Below are positions 11,611 through 24,316 of a DNA stretch of 64,000 bases, one piece after another. Positions within the stretch are counted from its first letter, which is position 1. Each line of letters begins with the position of its first letter. Below the pieces are notes generated by a model that was not told the DNA's origin, made no database searches, and saw nothing but the letters and a program-made list of their open reading frames with translations. The translations under genes were made by a program, and so were the position numbers. Origin of the DNA: Atrina japonica (taxonomy: Eukaryota; Mollusca; Bivalvia; Pterioida; Pinnidae); the NCBI GenBank assembly GCA_030159075.1, contig BROG01000295.1:620001-684000 (forward strand), in the 5' to 3' direction.

Positions 11611-12504
11611 AAACTTTTTCTGTATCAATATGAACTATATGTGACCTCCTTATTTGTATTTATAAATTTAATGGAAAATACATTTAAGTAAAGATAACAA
11701 AACAAAGTATGACTAGGTAAGGCTTAAATCTTTAAACTACAACAACAATAAAAAAAAATTAAAATTCATTCAAATGATTGGCGAAAGAATGAAATCTCTC
11801 TTTAAATGTCTTCTGTTTAGGTTAAGGGACATATTTAAATCATTATTTCTTTAACTTCTCTGAATAAAAAAGAAAACATTATCATGCAACTGAGCAAACA
11901 AAACAATGAAATATTAGATGATGTCATTAGCATGCTGTTATTCAAATTTTAGGGTTTAAAAAAAAACTTGTAACAATTAATAACCACTTAAAATGCAATG
12001 TCAAGGTTTTAAATAATAATTGGTAAAATTGTGCTATTTCACCCTGGAGTTAGAATATGAATATTATATTTAATTATACAGGAATTATGTTCATTATATA
12101 TATGTTTGTGATACATGTTATAGCTGTGATTTTAAAAATAGGAAACTCAAAAATAAAAACCTTTTTATATCCTGTGCATCTTGTCCCACTGAGCTATTAT
12201 CATTAGACCTAGAACATAGTACATAGAAGACTAATAAGGATGAAAGAGTTATTCCCCTTTAATAGTTATAAAGCATTACAAATGATGGCCATGTAAAAAC
12301 CAGTATTATTTATTCAGTATTCAGTTAGCTAAACATCATTCAATAAATCATGGAAACTTATATATCTGTAAGACAGAAAAAAACCACATACATCTTCTGT
12401 TGCAAAACATCAGTATATATTTGCAATGGGGAACTTTTTAAGCTTTGTAGAAAATCCCTTCAATTGCTGAGGAACCTAGCACATCCATTCATAAAATTTA
12501 CATA
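11611..12504. other. AT-rich non-coding stretch
   Basis: No exon, RNA gene or repeat family was recognised. Short A and T runs are the only structure. Confidence 0.4.
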
Positions 12505-12930
12505 CAGTAGAACTTTGGTGATTCAAACATCAATGATTCAAATTTCTTATGTTTCAAACTATTGACAGAGTCCCGGATAATTCTTTTATCAATGATTCAT
12601 AATTTGAACTTTTATAAATAGAATTTCTAAATGTTTTGAATATTTTTTTTAGCCCACTTATATAAAAATATTGAAAATTCCTTCAAATAATTTTTAAAAT
12701 TCAAATCTTACATGTGTACAAAAGTGACCCATGACAATCTTCTGCTCACTCAATGTTTTAATTTTACGAAAATTAAGTAAATTTTAGCACTGATTATAAA
12801 ATACCATGACCATATATATGTCTTATATAGTTTTGAGCAGTCTGATTCTCGGTTGCCACTCACAAGAAGTCCTGATGTTTGGAAATTTTCTAGGTGGTCC
12901 CTTGAACTTGGACTCATCAAAGTATTACTG
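12505..12930. mobile_element. Second MITE type, Tigger/pogo-like ends
   Basis: It starts TA|CAGTAGAACTTTGGTGA at 12503 and ends TCATCAAAGTATTACTG|TA at 12932. The ends form imperfect TIRs (CAGTA.(A/T)ACTTTG.TGA) with TA on both sides. Internal TTCAAACATCAATGATTCAA resembles the 'TTCGAA..TC' style of pogo/Tigger termini in animals. The length is 426 bp, with no transposase frame. Confidence 0.65.
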
Positions 12931-13845
12931 TATATATTCATATAAAACAAATTAACAATTTTTTTTTATTTCAATATAAATCAGTTACATCAATGTAGTT
13001 TTTACCAGGGAATCAAAGCTGATACATTGATTCCGAGATGTAGGAGCTCTCCATATTACGGTAAATGTATATACAGAATTCAGATCAGGTGATGTGTCCA
13101 ATCACTTCTCATCATCGTAGGCATCATATCAATAAAACATTTTAAGAATGAAAGTGATGGTTCATCATTTTGACAATTTTTATTTAAAATAGTTATTATG
13201 ATTCCCAGAATCTATTCCAAAAATTTTATGTTTTTCTGACAAGAAATAACCGAGATACAGCCATTTATAACGAGAAAATTACAACTATAGGAAGCGGCCA
13301 TGTTGTTTTTCAAACACTCAAAAAACACAGCGCCTTCTGTTGTTTGTAACGTTGGCTACACTGTTTTTTTCATATACACCACATACGTACATGCTTACAG
13401 ATTCAGGATCACATTTCATTCCACAAATTATATCAAAATGTCGGGTTTCGAATTATAAAAAGTCAAGTTAAATGGTAAAGAAATAAAAATTTTAAAATTC
13501 TGATTTTGTTATAAATAATTATTGATTGGATCCGTTTTGTATGAATTAAAAAGTCTAGATCTACCCAGAGACGTGTATAGCAGGTGTCTGGTCTACCCTA
13601 GTGTCGGGATTTATTAATATATTTCTATGTTTTGATTTTATTGTAGGGTTGAGGACTCCTAAATATATGTCAATCATTATCAAACACACCCGCTGTGACA
13701 GTACACAGTCAGGCATGTGTCATACATATACGCACACTTGGGCGCTGTGTATTAAGTCAGTTAGCTTGTGTTATAATAGCTTTGTTTGATGTAAAGAATA
13801 TGACTACCACATATGTGACTATTTATAAAAAGTGCATTGTCCAAA

Positions 13846-13891
<46 letters not shown>

Positions 13892-13893
13892 AC
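13846..13893. repeat. Compound microsatellite (CTGT)n(CT)n
   Basis: About seven CTGT units are followed by about nine CT units, uninterrupted. Confidence 0.95.
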
Positions 13894-14612
13894 ACCAATA
13901 GTAAATACTCTAGGTAGATACTGAGGTACTCAAATTTACAGGTTTCAGAATTATCAGGGACGTCCCTGGTTTTACATCCACATGTGTTTACCTCAGGTTT
14001 TCATAGCGCTAAAACTAAAGTGTACATGTCCCAAATGTTGATGATAGAGTAGACTGCATAATCACAATTCAAAATTTTATAGGGCCTATGTAATTCAGAA
14101 ATTTTAATACACAGAAATAAAATTAAATTTTTTCATTTGTCAGCTGGATATTATATGTTGTTAGTTTGAGCATCGATCGCTGTTTTGAGTGCATGTCTCA
14201 GACCAAATCGACTCTCAAACATACAATTTTCGGCGAAATTTATTTATTTATTTTTTCAAATTTCATATCGTAGAAATAAATCAACCTGTCGATGTTATAC
14301 CAAATCATGGAACATTTAGTTGTCAAGGCAGTTATTATTTTCTTCACAAATGAGTATCCGGCATAATGTCAAAATAATGGATGAAGTTCTTGTACATGTA
14401 CATGCAGGTCAAAGTCTGATTGTTTCTATTTATATTTTCTCGCATGACTGAACAGACAAATGACCCACAGAGGAAACGTACTAAAGCTAATTTGAGCCGA
14501 CAGAGTGAGTTACCTGTACAGGTAGTGAACGGTCCTTAAAACTTCACTTTTAATGATATTTCAATAATAAATACATCGTTTACGATAGGTGATATGTGCA
14601 TGCACGCAAGAC

Positions 14613-14632
14613 AGAGAGAGAGAGAGAGAGAG
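14613..14632. repeat. (AG)n microsatellite
   Basis: About ten AG units sit between CACGCAAGAC and ATTACATG. Confidence 0.9.
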
Positions 14633-15693
14633 ATTACATGTATAGAGTACGTTTTGAAATTAAATTAAAATTTATTTCCCGTTTTCAGAATGATATATAA
14701 AGCTTCATTATCTATTGAAATTAGTTATTAATGTTTAATACACATATGTAAAAATAATGATACATTTATGCAGTGCTTATTAAATAATTGTATCATACTT
14801 ATTTTAACATATGGCTAAGGTTGGGAGATCATAATATGTTTATTTATTCTAAAATTAATCTTCTATTCTTCATGTTTAGATTGAATAGCCATGTGTCATT
14901 TCATTATAAGTAAATGATTTCCCAACATCAAGGGGATTAAAAGATGTAGGTACCGACATCAGGACTTCTGAAAGTCGCGTTTACGGGGTATTGTACACAA
15001 CAGCGGATTAGACCTAGCTGGGGACATAGGATGCTGGTATTTCCATATAGCGGTGATAAAAAAAGAAATAGTCACTTATTCATTCAAACAAGTAGTGATA
15101 CATACTTCTCTGTTGAATTAATTTATTTGTTGTCATTGACAAAAAAAGAATAACACAGCGCGTTTTCCCGACTTGCTGGCTATTCAGAAACGGTGTAACC
15201 TATGTCACGAAAGCAGCGCCCTCTATCATGCAGCAGGTTTTCCCCATAGCAGCTTAATTTTTATCTTTAAAAGTTGATTTCTTGCAAATGCATGGTCCCT
15301 TTAAGTATGTGAGAAGGAAAGATTCTGCTCTTCTAGTTTAAATAATGCATCTTTTCTATGAAAATATGTTTGAACTGCCCATGCGGAACCTTCGCAGAAC
15401 AATTGCTTTTAGAAATGCCTTCAATTCTGGTACCGATTTATCAGTATGTACCTATAACTAAACTTGGTTATATGACGAAGAAAGTCACATGATCAAGAGT
15501 GCTTAACTCATTCACACCCCTAAGACACATTTGGACTGTTCTATGTCATTTATTTACAGAAGAGTCCATTGTTTTTCAGGGGTTGATGAGGATCAGTATA
15601 TGTGACAGTTACATGTCAGAGATCACTGTCATTGTTTGCTACAGTCCATCTTCCTTACGTATCCCCCATCTAATTGTTTACTGGTTGTCTTAC

Positions 15694-15842
15694 CTCCATA
15701 CTGTCAGTGTTAAAGTCCTAAATGCATCTTGAATCAGTTGAACAGCTTCTGTCAGATACTGACTTTTGATATAGTTAACACTTAAAATATAATCCCCAGC
15801 TTGTAGTTTACCACTGTTACAAGCTTTACTGCCTGGTTCTAT
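15694..15842 (-). CDS. PDZ-domain protein (Shroom/PDLIM-like), exon 2
   Basis: This internal exon of 149 bp on the minus strand is 49 codons plus 2 nt. It is preceded by the acceptor TTTTACTGATTTCAG and followed by the donor TGGAG|GTAAGA. Translation in phase 0 begins IEPGSKACNSGKLQAGD, then YILSVN, and near the end gives LTLTVW plus a split Arg codon (AG|). This is the C-terminal half of a PDZ domain: 'I.pGsKA...gkLq.GD.IlsvN...' for strands C-D, a helix with EAVQLIQDA, and a last strand LTLTV. It complements the N-terminal half encoded by exon 1 at 46307-46465, which ends at a phase-0 donor. Joined, they make one PDZ domain of normal length (about 80 residues). The exon ends in phase 2, so the next exon must supply one base. 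No convincing exon 3 was found towards position 1, so the rest of the gene probably lies outside. Confidence 0.85.
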
Positions 15843-15930
15843 CTGAAATCAGTAAAAAATAATATATGTAACATGGTGCAACTCTAAAAGAGTGCAATAA
15901 TGGAATCACTGAACTAATCTAATACATGTG

Positions 15931-16065
15931 GGATTCATTTGTCATGATGAACATGTGGGGTACATTTGTCAAGATGAGCATGTGGGATTCATTTGTCAAG
16001 ATGAGCATGTGGGATTCATTTGTCATGATGAGCATGTGGGATTCATTTGTCATGATGAGCATGTG
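15931..16065. repeat. Minisatellite, 27-bp unit (5 copies)
   Basis: The unit ATGTGGGATTCATTTGTCAT + GATGAGC is repeated five times with single-base changes. It opens frames on both strands because 27 is a multiple of 3. It lies 90 bp upstream (in gene orientation) of the exon 2 acceptor. Confidence 0.95.
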
Positions 16066-17420
16066 CACACTGAACTTATTGTCATCTAAAACAAAAAACA
16101 GGAAATTTCTTTGAAATCTAAGTGGCAATTTCAATACTCTATAGTATACCGACAAGTTTAAGTTAGAATAAAGTAGGTTACCCTGAATACTTTCTGAAAA
16201 ATTTTATGTATAAATGTATATCTGTTGACTATTAATCTAGATGTATCATTTTTTTGTTCAATACATGTAACTAATATCGCAATATTGGGGGCCGCCATTT
16301 TTATTTCAAAAATACATGTATATATCGGAAGTGAATAAAACAGCACCCTCTGCTGTTTGAAAGACCAACAATTATATAGCATGTTTACCAAAAATTTTGT
16401 CTCTTGTACTAAATGTAGAGCTGACACCAAGGGGGTGACACATATACCTTCAGGCCTTTTTTTCCAATTTTAGGAAAATGCCATTGGCAGTGAAATCAGT
16501 TGGGATTTTTGGTGACTTTGTGTCCAACTGGGAAAAATAGTTTGCACAAATGTAAGTCTTACAGTTATTGAACCTCTATTTTAAATACATTTGTCCCACA
16601 TTAATTCATTTTTCATTAGGGTGTGCACCACATTGGGGAAAAATGCGTGCATTTTGCATAGTGAATTGGGCCCCAATATCAGCCTTTTGGAGACAACAGA
16701 AAAATGCCTGACCCTTGCTTGGGGCAAGATTGTAAAGAACCCAGATGTACATCCTTTGAATCAGGACAAAACTTCATATACATATAGTTTCACTACTCTA
16801 CACAAAGTTGAATTATATCCACTCAGGTAAATGAGTAAATGCACAGCATGGCTAAATTTTGTTCATTTTTTGTTCAAATAAAGGGACATAACTCTTGAAA
16901 TGAGTGGCCATAGTACAAAAACATTTTAGTAGTACTACTGTCTGATTCACATAAGATGGCAGAGTGGAGTAACCTTTTGATTATCATACGGATGATTCTA
17001 CTGACTTTTGGATTATGACAAGCTGCACATAAAAAAACTTTTTATTCCTCACTGGATAGTCAGTGTTATTTTAATTTTATGTTCTATTACCAAAACTTTA
17101 AACTTGTCCATGTCAAGAAAGTGTTCAGAAGACTCCAACCTGCCAGGTAAGGTGGGTTTTTCTCTTTGTATGGTACCACCCCTTCACAAAACAACAAATG
17201 AAAAATAAGGGAATACACAGCTAGAGCAGTTCTGCCTATCGAAAGACAGAAGGACAATTTGATTCCAGTATACATCTCCAAACATCGGTGGGTGAGGAGG
17301 GTAAAGAAAAAGGATTTTTAATGTTATTGTACACTGCAAATTTTTCATTTGTATGAAGACATCATTAGTTATAGGCGACTTACCCTAAATTTTGACCTGT
17401 GCTATGAACTGATGCTAATC
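16066..17420. other. Intronic stretch without recognised gene
   Basis: It holds the GGCCGCCATTTT...CAGCACCCTCTGCTGTTTG repeat fragment (about 16290-16362), also found near 13300. The rest is AT-rich, with no exon signals that agree with the PDZ gene. Confidence 0.4.
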
Positions 17421-20080
17421 CAGTGACAGTTATTCAACACGTAATGGTTACATTGACTAGGACCTTGGTTTTAAGTCTCAGTGACAGTTATTTAACACGT
17501 AATGGTTATATTGACTAGGACCTTGGTTTTAAGTCTCAGTGACAGTTATTTAACACGTAATGGTTATATTGACTAGGACCTTGGTTTTAAGTCTCAGTGA
17601 CAGTTATTTAACACGTAATGGTTATATTGACTAGGACCTTGGTTTTAAGTCTCAGTGACAGTTATTCAACACGTAATGGTTATATTGACTAGGACCTTGG
17701 TTTTAAGTCTCAGTGACAGTTATTCAACACGTAATGGTATTGACTAGGACCTTGGTTTTAAGTTCACGTTGTTATTCAACACGTATGGACTTGACTAGGA
17801 CCTTTTTTTAAGTCTCAGTGACAGTTATTTAACACGTAATGGTTATATTGACTAGGACCTTGGTTTTAAGTCTCAGTGACAGTTATTCAACACGTAATGG
17901 TTATATTGACTAGGACCTTGGTTTTAAGTCTCAGTGACAGTTATTTAACACGTAATGGTTATATTGACTAGGACCTTGGTTTTAAGTCTCAGTGACAGTT
18001 ATTCAACACGTAATGGTTACGTTGACTAGGACCTTGGTTTTAAGTCTCAGTGACAGTTATTTAACACGTAATGGTTATATTGACTAGGACCTTGGTTTTA
18101 AGTCTCAGTGACAGTTATTCAACACGTAACGGTTACGTTGACTAGGACCTTGGTTTTAAGTCTCAGTGACAGTTATTTAACACGTAATGGTTATATTGAC
18201 TAGGACCTTGGTTTTAAGTCTCAGTGACAGTTATTCAACACGTAATGGTTACGTTGACTAGGACCTTTGGTTTTAAGTCTCAGTGACAGTTATTTAACAC
18301 GTAATGGTTATATTGACTAGGACCTTGGTTTTAAGTCTCAGTGACAGTTATTCAACAGGCAATGGTTACGTTAACTAGGACCTTGGTTTTAATTCTCAGT
18401 GACAGTTATTCAACACGTAACCATGTAGTTACATGGTTACGTTGACTAGGACCTTGGTTTTAAGTCTCAGTGACAATTATTCAACAGGCAATGGTTACGT
18501 TGACTAGGACCTTGGTTTTAAGTCTCAGTGACAGTTATTCAACAGGCAATGGTTACGTTAACTATGACCTTGGTTTTAATTCTCAGCGACAGTTATTCAA
18601 CACGTAATGGTTATGTTGACTAGGACCTTGGTTTTAAGTCTCAGTGACAGTTATTCAACACGTAATGGTTACGTTGACTAGGACTTTGGTTTTTAAGTCT
18701 CAGTGACAGTTATTTAACACGTAATGGTTATATTGACTAGGACCTTGGTTTTAAGTCTCAGTGACAGTTATTTAACACGTAATGGTTATATTGACTAGGA
18801 CCTTGGTTTTAAGTCTCAGTGACAGTTATTTAACACGTAATGGTTATATTGACTAGGACCTTGGTTTTAAGTCTCAGTGACAGTTATTCAACACGTAATG
18901 GTTACGTTGACTAGGACCTTGGTTTTAAGTCTCAGTGACAGTTATTTAACACGTAATGGTTATATTGACTAGGACCTTGGTTTTAAGTCTCAGTGACAGT
19001 TATTCAACACGTAACGGTTACGTTGACTAGGACCTTGGTTTTAAGTCTCAGTGACAGTTATTTAACACGTAATGGTTATGTTGACTAGGACCTTGGTTTT
19101 AAGTCTCAGTGACAGTTATTCAACACGTAATGGTTACGTTGACTAGGACCTTGGTTTTAAGTCTCAGTGACAGTTATTTAACACGTAATGGTTATATTGA
19201 CTAGGACCTTGGTTTTAAGTCTCAGTGACAGTTATTCAACAGGCAATGGTTACGTTAACTAGGACCTTGGTTTTAATTCTCAGTGACAGTTATTCAACAC
19301 GTAACCATGTAGTTACATGGTTACGTTGACTAGGACCTTGGTTTTAAGTCTCAGTGACAATTATTCAACAGGCAATGGTTACGTTGACTAGGACCTTGGT
19401 TTTAAGTCTCAGTGACAGTTATTCAACAGGCAATGGTTACGTTAACTATGACCTTGGTTTTAATTCTCAGCGACAGTTATTCAACACGTAATGGTTACGT
19501 TGACTAGGACCTTGGTTTTAAGTCTCAGTGACAGTTATTCAACACGTAATGGTTACGTTGACTAGGACTTTGGTTTTTAAGTCTCAGTGACAGTTATTCA
19601 ACACGTAATGGTTACGTTGACTAGGACTTTGGTTTTTAAGTCTCAGTGACAGTTATTCAACAGGCAATGGTTACGTTAACTAGGACCTTGGTTTTAATTC
19701 TCAGCGACAGTTATTCAACACGTAACCATGTAGTTACATGATTACGTTGACTAGGACCTTGGTTTTAAGTCTCAGTGACAATTATTCAACAGGCAATGGT
19801 TACGTTGACTAGGACTTTGGTTTTAATTCTCAGTGACAGTTATTCAACACGTAAACATGTAACCATTTAATGGTTATGTTGACTAGGACTCTGGTTTTAA
19901 GTCTCAGTGACAGTTATTCAACAGGCAATGGTTACGTTTACTAGGACCTTGGTTTTAAGTCTCAGTGACAGTTATTCAACAGGCAATGGTTACGTTGACT
20001 AGGACTTTGGTTTTAAGTCTCAGTGACAGTTATTCAACAGGCAATGGTTACGTTGACTAGGACCTTGGTTTTAAGTCTCA
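17421..20080. repeat. Minisatellite, 58-bp unit (about 46 copies)
   Basis: The unit begins CAGTGACAGTTATTTAACAC, continues GTAATGGTTATATTGACTAG and ends GACCTTGGTTTTAAGTCT. Two main variants alternate (TTTAACACG...TTATATTG and TTCAACACG...TTACGTTG), and a third has TTCAACAGGCAATGG. A higher-order block containing an extra palindrome (GTAACCATGTAGTTACATGG) occurs near 18417, 19303 and 19720, so segments of several hundred bp were copied as a unit: about 18300-18700 resembles about 19180-19600. It has no coding potential. Confidence 0.97.
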
Positions 20081-20494
20081 GCTAAAGACTTATACCGAGC
20101 ACTTGCTGAAAAAACCGTCACTAACTGAATAAAATGTCTTCTGTCTGACCTTGAATTAAAACCTGAAACCCCCTGCTCTACCAATAGACCATGCCAAGAG
20201 GTAAAAAAAGTTTATAAAAGGCTAACAATATTAATAGACCAGGTGACAAATCCTGAAAATCTGTCTGATTTTCTTTTGGAAATATACAAATATTGATATA
20301 CATATTTAAGACCTTGTTATTAAAGATGATATGAATAGGAAATATTATTTCTGTTTAAAATTATCACCTGTCAAACAGCTTTATCAATATTTCAGGTGTC
20401 TACACTGATTACAGGTAGTTAAGTAGTAATCAACACATCCTTATTTGTATCTAGTATTTGGTATTGCTAGATATTAAATAAAATATCTTATGCT

Positions 20495-20561
<67 letters not shown>

Positions 20562-21258
20562 ATTTTATCCCACATTATGTAGAAAAGATAAAAGATATTT
20601 GGACATTTAAATCAGTTGTTAGTAATGTTTATATTCCAACAATCTTATATTTTCAAATGTAACCTGGCCTTGAGATATAAGATTATAGTCTATATCAAAT
20701 TTGTTGTCTATATAAGTAACACCTTAACATTAGTCATTTCCTGTCCATGTTTTAAATCTCATTTTTCTGTCTTTTTCTGTTTATCTATATCATCTTTACA
20801 AGCAAATCAACACCATGTCGCCTTGTCAAATAAATCTATCAACACTCTATCTTGTATTAAACTCCCAAATTATGACATTTTAAATATACATGCCATAAAT
20901 CTTTTAAAGAGACAGAAGTATGATGTCATCCCAAAGATCATATGTGATATGTACACTGATAACCACAATTTAATTTGTGTAATACATTTCAGAGGTGTTA
21001 CTTGCAGACCTAAGTATTGATAGTTCATGTGAAGAAAATAGAAATCTGGAAAATGTCCTACAAGACAAATTGATTATTTCATGGAATTATGAAATATGAT
21101 TATTATATGACAGAAATAATTTATTTTTTAACAAAATTGCATAAAATTTTATTAATTATCTTTTTATCACATATTTTTAATTGATTAAAATTTAAATTAA
21201 TTAAAATGCATCCCATCTATGTCTATGATATCTTGCATTAGAACATCCTCTTATTATT
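20081..21258. other. AT-rich intronic stretch with a CT microsatellite
   Basis: A compound (CT)n(CTAT)n tract lies at 20502-20561. A 134-codon plus-strand frame (20616-21020) shows no recognisable domain and opposes the direction of the host gene. I do not call it a gene. Confidence 0.5.
20502..20561. repeat. Compound microsatellite (CT)n(CTAT)n
   Basis: About 23 CT units are followed by three CTAT units. Confidence 0.95.
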
Positions 21259-21625
21259 AACTGTTAAAAGGTTTGGATATACCCAAAACTGTTAAAAGGT
21301 TTGGATATACACAAAACTGTTAAAAGGTTTGGACATACCCAAAACTGTTGAAAGGTTTGGATATACCCAAAACTGTTGAAAGGTTTGGGAATTAACTCAA
21401 CTGTTGAAAGGTCTGGGCATGTTGAAAGGTCTGGACATTTACTTAACTGTTAAATGGTTTGGCCATTTGTTAAATTGGTGAAAGGTTTGAGCATTTACTA
21501 AACTGTTGAAAGGTTTGGACATTTACTTAACTGTTCAATGGTTTTGGCATTTACTAAACTGGTGAAAGGTTTGAGCATTTACTAAACTGTTGAAAGGTTT
21601 GGACATTTACTTAACTGTTCAATGT
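21259..21625. repeat. Minisatellite, 28-bp unit (left block)
   Basis: The unit GTTGAAAGGTTTGGACATTT + ACTTAACT is repeated about 13 times, with more diverged copies (TTGGATATACCCAAAACT) at the left. The same unit resumes at 23128-23430, so the two blocks were probably one array split by the SINE and the 800-bp element between them. Confidence 0.92.
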
Positions 21626-21635
21626 TCAATCTTAG

Positions 21636-21900
21636 TTACACTCATATGGAGATGTCACCAAATGCCGGTGAAGGGCTTCAAATTCTGGCCTATGCTCGGC
21701 ACTTACAGCCATTGAGCACTGAGGGTTCTTTAACGTGCCAATACATACTATGACACGGGTCCTCGGTTTTTACTGTCTCATCCAAAGGACAGGAAAAGCC
21801 AGTAACCTATGCCTAGGCTCAAACCCACAACCATCCGGTTGCGAATTGAGTACTCTACTGTGGTGCTACGACGGCTCTCGGCACCCCAGTGAGATTATTG
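21636..21900 (+). repeat. Dispersed SINE-like element, copy 1
   Basis: It contains CTCATATGGAGATGTCACCA, GAAGGGCTTCAAATTCTGGC, CTATGCTCGGCACTTACAGC, GTGACACGGG-type and CTCATCCAAAGGACAGG blocks. The same order appears at 25183-25472 (plus) and 55590-55800 (minus). This family is very common in mollusc genomes in my recollection. The copy lacks the AACGTCCCACTCAAG start seen in copy 2. Confidence 0.75.
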
Positions 21901-22039
21901 ATATTGACACCTACAAATGTAGTGACATCTACTATAAAACAGAATCCTTAGGTCTATATTATATTTTCTTTTATGGTGTTTTAGTATCAAGTAATTTCAG
22001 AATTTCAGTGATTTCGGCAATTGCTTCCAAGTGTCCTTA

Positions 22040-22330
22040 TGTGTGTGTGTGTGTGTGTGTGCGTGTTCGTTCGTTCGTCCTTATATTATTTTTTTAATTC
22101 CCAGGTAGAATGTGTGTGTTCGTTCGTTCATTCTTATATTATTTATTTTAATTCCCAGGTAGAATGTGTGTGTTCGTTCGTTCGTTCTTATATTATTTAT
22201 TTTAATTCCCAGGTAGAATGTGTGTGTTCGTTTGTTCGTTCTTATATTATTTATTTTAATTCCCAGGTAGAATGTGTGTGTGTGTTCGTTCGTTCGTTCT
22301 TATATTATTTATTTTAATTCCCAGGTAGAA
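22040..22330. repeat. (GT)n plus 54-bp minisatellite
   Basis: A (GT)n stretch is followed by about 4.5 copies of a 54-bp unit made of TTATATTATTTATTTTAATT, CCCAGGTAGAATG and (GT)n(TTCG)n. Frames stay open because 54 is a multiple of 3. The unit is the left end of the 800-bp element that follows, duplicated several times. The second copy of that element (55 kb) has a single such end next to a (CA)n tract. Confidence 0.9.
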
Positions 22331-23125
22331 TGAATGAGGATAGGACCTCACAAAACCACATTTTCATCATTTTCGCTGTAATTACAAAATCATTAGCTCC
22401 CTATTAGTTCCTTTCATTACATCCAATTGCCTGCTTGGCTAAAATAATGTTTTGATAGCAATTAGCAATAATAGCTTAAACTTTAAAAAAATATATGGAA
22501 TGTAAGTTAATTCAATAATGTAATTTTTTACTTAAATTATTAGATTTGCTCATAAAAATTACTTTTTAGAAACTACTGAGATGAATCTTCATTGGTGCCG
22601 TTATGAACATTTTCAAGTTCAGAATTAATATCAACACATGCCAAAATGATTATTTCCAAGTGCCAATTCAACCACACTAAGTACCGATTTCCATATTTCC
22701 CAAAAGTCAAAATCACACCGTGCCACTTTGACTTGGATACAAGTTGACCAGCAATACTATAAATAGACACCGAAGTAATCAGACTATTTTAGCATTTTAT
22801 TTTGTGTTTTCTTCAAAGAGACCATTGAAATTACTAAATTCTGGTAGATTGGATTCACTTGAAATACATTTTATCTCATTAGGATGAAACCAAATGACTA
22901 CGCATGTCTACGAACTCTCTGATGTGAGGTTGGTATGAATATTGCCCACAATACCATTTGGTTTTTTTTATACATGCCCACTAATAATATTTATTATTTT
23001 CAAATCCGTAATACTTTTAAATAAGCCAATATGAGCAAGTGTAATTATTGAGAATTTTGTATCTTTATATAAGGATATATTATCACTAAAAGAAAAAAGC
23101 ATGCCCTAGTCGCCGCTAGTGCAGC
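22331..23125 (+). mobile_element. 800-bp dispersed element, copy A
   Basis: It matches 54245-55065 in reverse complement along almost its full length. Shared markers include GAATGAGGAT, CTGCTTGGCTAAAATAA, ATATCAACACATGCCAAAA, ACTATAAATAGACACCGAAG, AAATGACTACGCATGTCTAC, ATATTGCCCACAATACCAT and GCGACTAGGGC-type ends. The ends are (GT)n-CAGGTAGAATG on one side and GGCGACTAGGGC...AGC.GCTTTAAA on the other. No transposase or RT frame is visible, so it is non-autonomous. The internal CTATAAATAG looks like a TATA box. Confidence 0.75.
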
Positions 23126-23127
23126 TT

Positions 23128-23430
23128 TAAATGTTGAATGTTTTGAGCATTTACTAAATTGTTGAAAGGTTTGAGCATTTACCAGACTGTTGAAAGCTTA
23201 GGCCATTTATTTAATCACTAAAAGGTTTGAGCATTCACTTAACTGTTGCAAGGTTTGGTCATTTCCTTAACTGTTGAAAGGTTTAGGCATTTACTTAACT
23301 GTTGAAAGGTTTAGGCATTTACTTAACTGTTGAAAGGTTTAGGCATTTACTTAACCATTCAAAGGTCTGAGCATTCACTTAACTCTTGAAAGTTTTGGGC
23401 CATCCCTTCATAGCTGAAAGGTTTGGGATA
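23128..23430. repeat. Minisatellite, 28-bp unit (right block)
   Basis: About ten copies of the same unit as 21259-21625 (TGTTGAAAGGTTTAGGCATT TACTTAAC). It begins directly after the 800-bp element. Confidence 0.92.
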
Positions 23431-24316
23431 AAATACAAGTCCAAGTTTAGATTTTTCACACAGGTTATGACTGTTCTTTCACCTATCCCTTGTCATATTT
23501 TTTGGACAAGACTTTAAGCTTAGGTCCAAGAGTCCCCATTGAAAAAGCATAAGGCAGAACTTAAACATATAATGTTCAGATGATGATGTATGTGAGTGGG
23601 TGAATATTTCTCAGTATTATATAATGTTCTGATTGAAAAAAAGAAACTGTGTAGTTTGCCTTCAAACTGCTTAGTTGAACAGTATCCAAGTTAAAATATA
23701 GGGTCCTGGTAACACCGTATCAATGGTAGCTATTATGTCTATACCTAACATACCCAAATACAATGTATGGCCAATAAAATACATATGTTCTCTTCATAAG
23801 TGTTTTATTACCAGCTGCCTCCTTATCTTAAAACCCAAAATATCCCCAAAACATCAAAAACATCCGGAAAAATAAAATACAATAGGAAATTCATCTTTAA
23901 TCATGATAAGACTGGTACAAGGGAACATTTCTTTTTTCACGTCAATTCACAAAAGCTTTCAATTTAAATCTATTCAAAAACTGGTTCACAAAATACTCTC
24001 ACCTACATGTATTTACATGTAAAACCCAAGCATTAATTAGATTTTAACACTTTCATAGAATATGATCTATATTTTTATGGTATCTACACAGGAATGACCT
24101 ACATAAAAACCACGATATATGATATCTATACAGGAATATATAAACGTAACTGCCAACAACTGCTATATAAACGGAGTGAAACTTCTTAGGCTGATAATGC
24201 CAGTAAAGAACATGGCAGATCTGATTTGACCAATGAGATCTGATCTGCATTGGTCAATAGTACAGGTCCAAATTTGTGGTGCTTTGCCTAAAAAATGCTG
24301 ATGACACACTCCATAT
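23431..24316. other. Non-coding intronic stretch
   Basis: No exon or known repeat was recognised. A degenerate duplication involving ATGATATCTATACAGGAAT is visible near 24080-24140. Confidence 0.4.

Larger units (their letters stand above)
12931..15693. other. Intron/intergenic stretch downstream of PDZ exon 2
   Basis: This holds scattered repeat fragments. One is a block with GCGGCCATGTTGTTTTTC and CAGCGCCTTCTGTTGTTTG (about 13296-13347) that recurs around 16290-16360 and near 15155-15240 (CAGCGCCCTCTATCATG). Microsatellites lie at 13846-13893 ((CTGT)n then (CT)n) and 14613-14632 ((AG)n). No exon 3 of the PDZ gene was recognised. Confidence 0.45.

Noticed and set aside
20616..21020. 134-codon plus ORF in AT-rich intronic DNA
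   Set aside because: No recognisable domain, AT-rich codon use like the surroundings, antisense to the host gene, and no splice or promoter evidence.
22331..23125. A protein-coding gene in the 800-bp dispersed element (65-codon minus ORF at 22573-22770)
   Set aside because: The corresponding region of the second copy (54.2-55.1 kb) does not keep the same frame, so no conserved protein is indicated.
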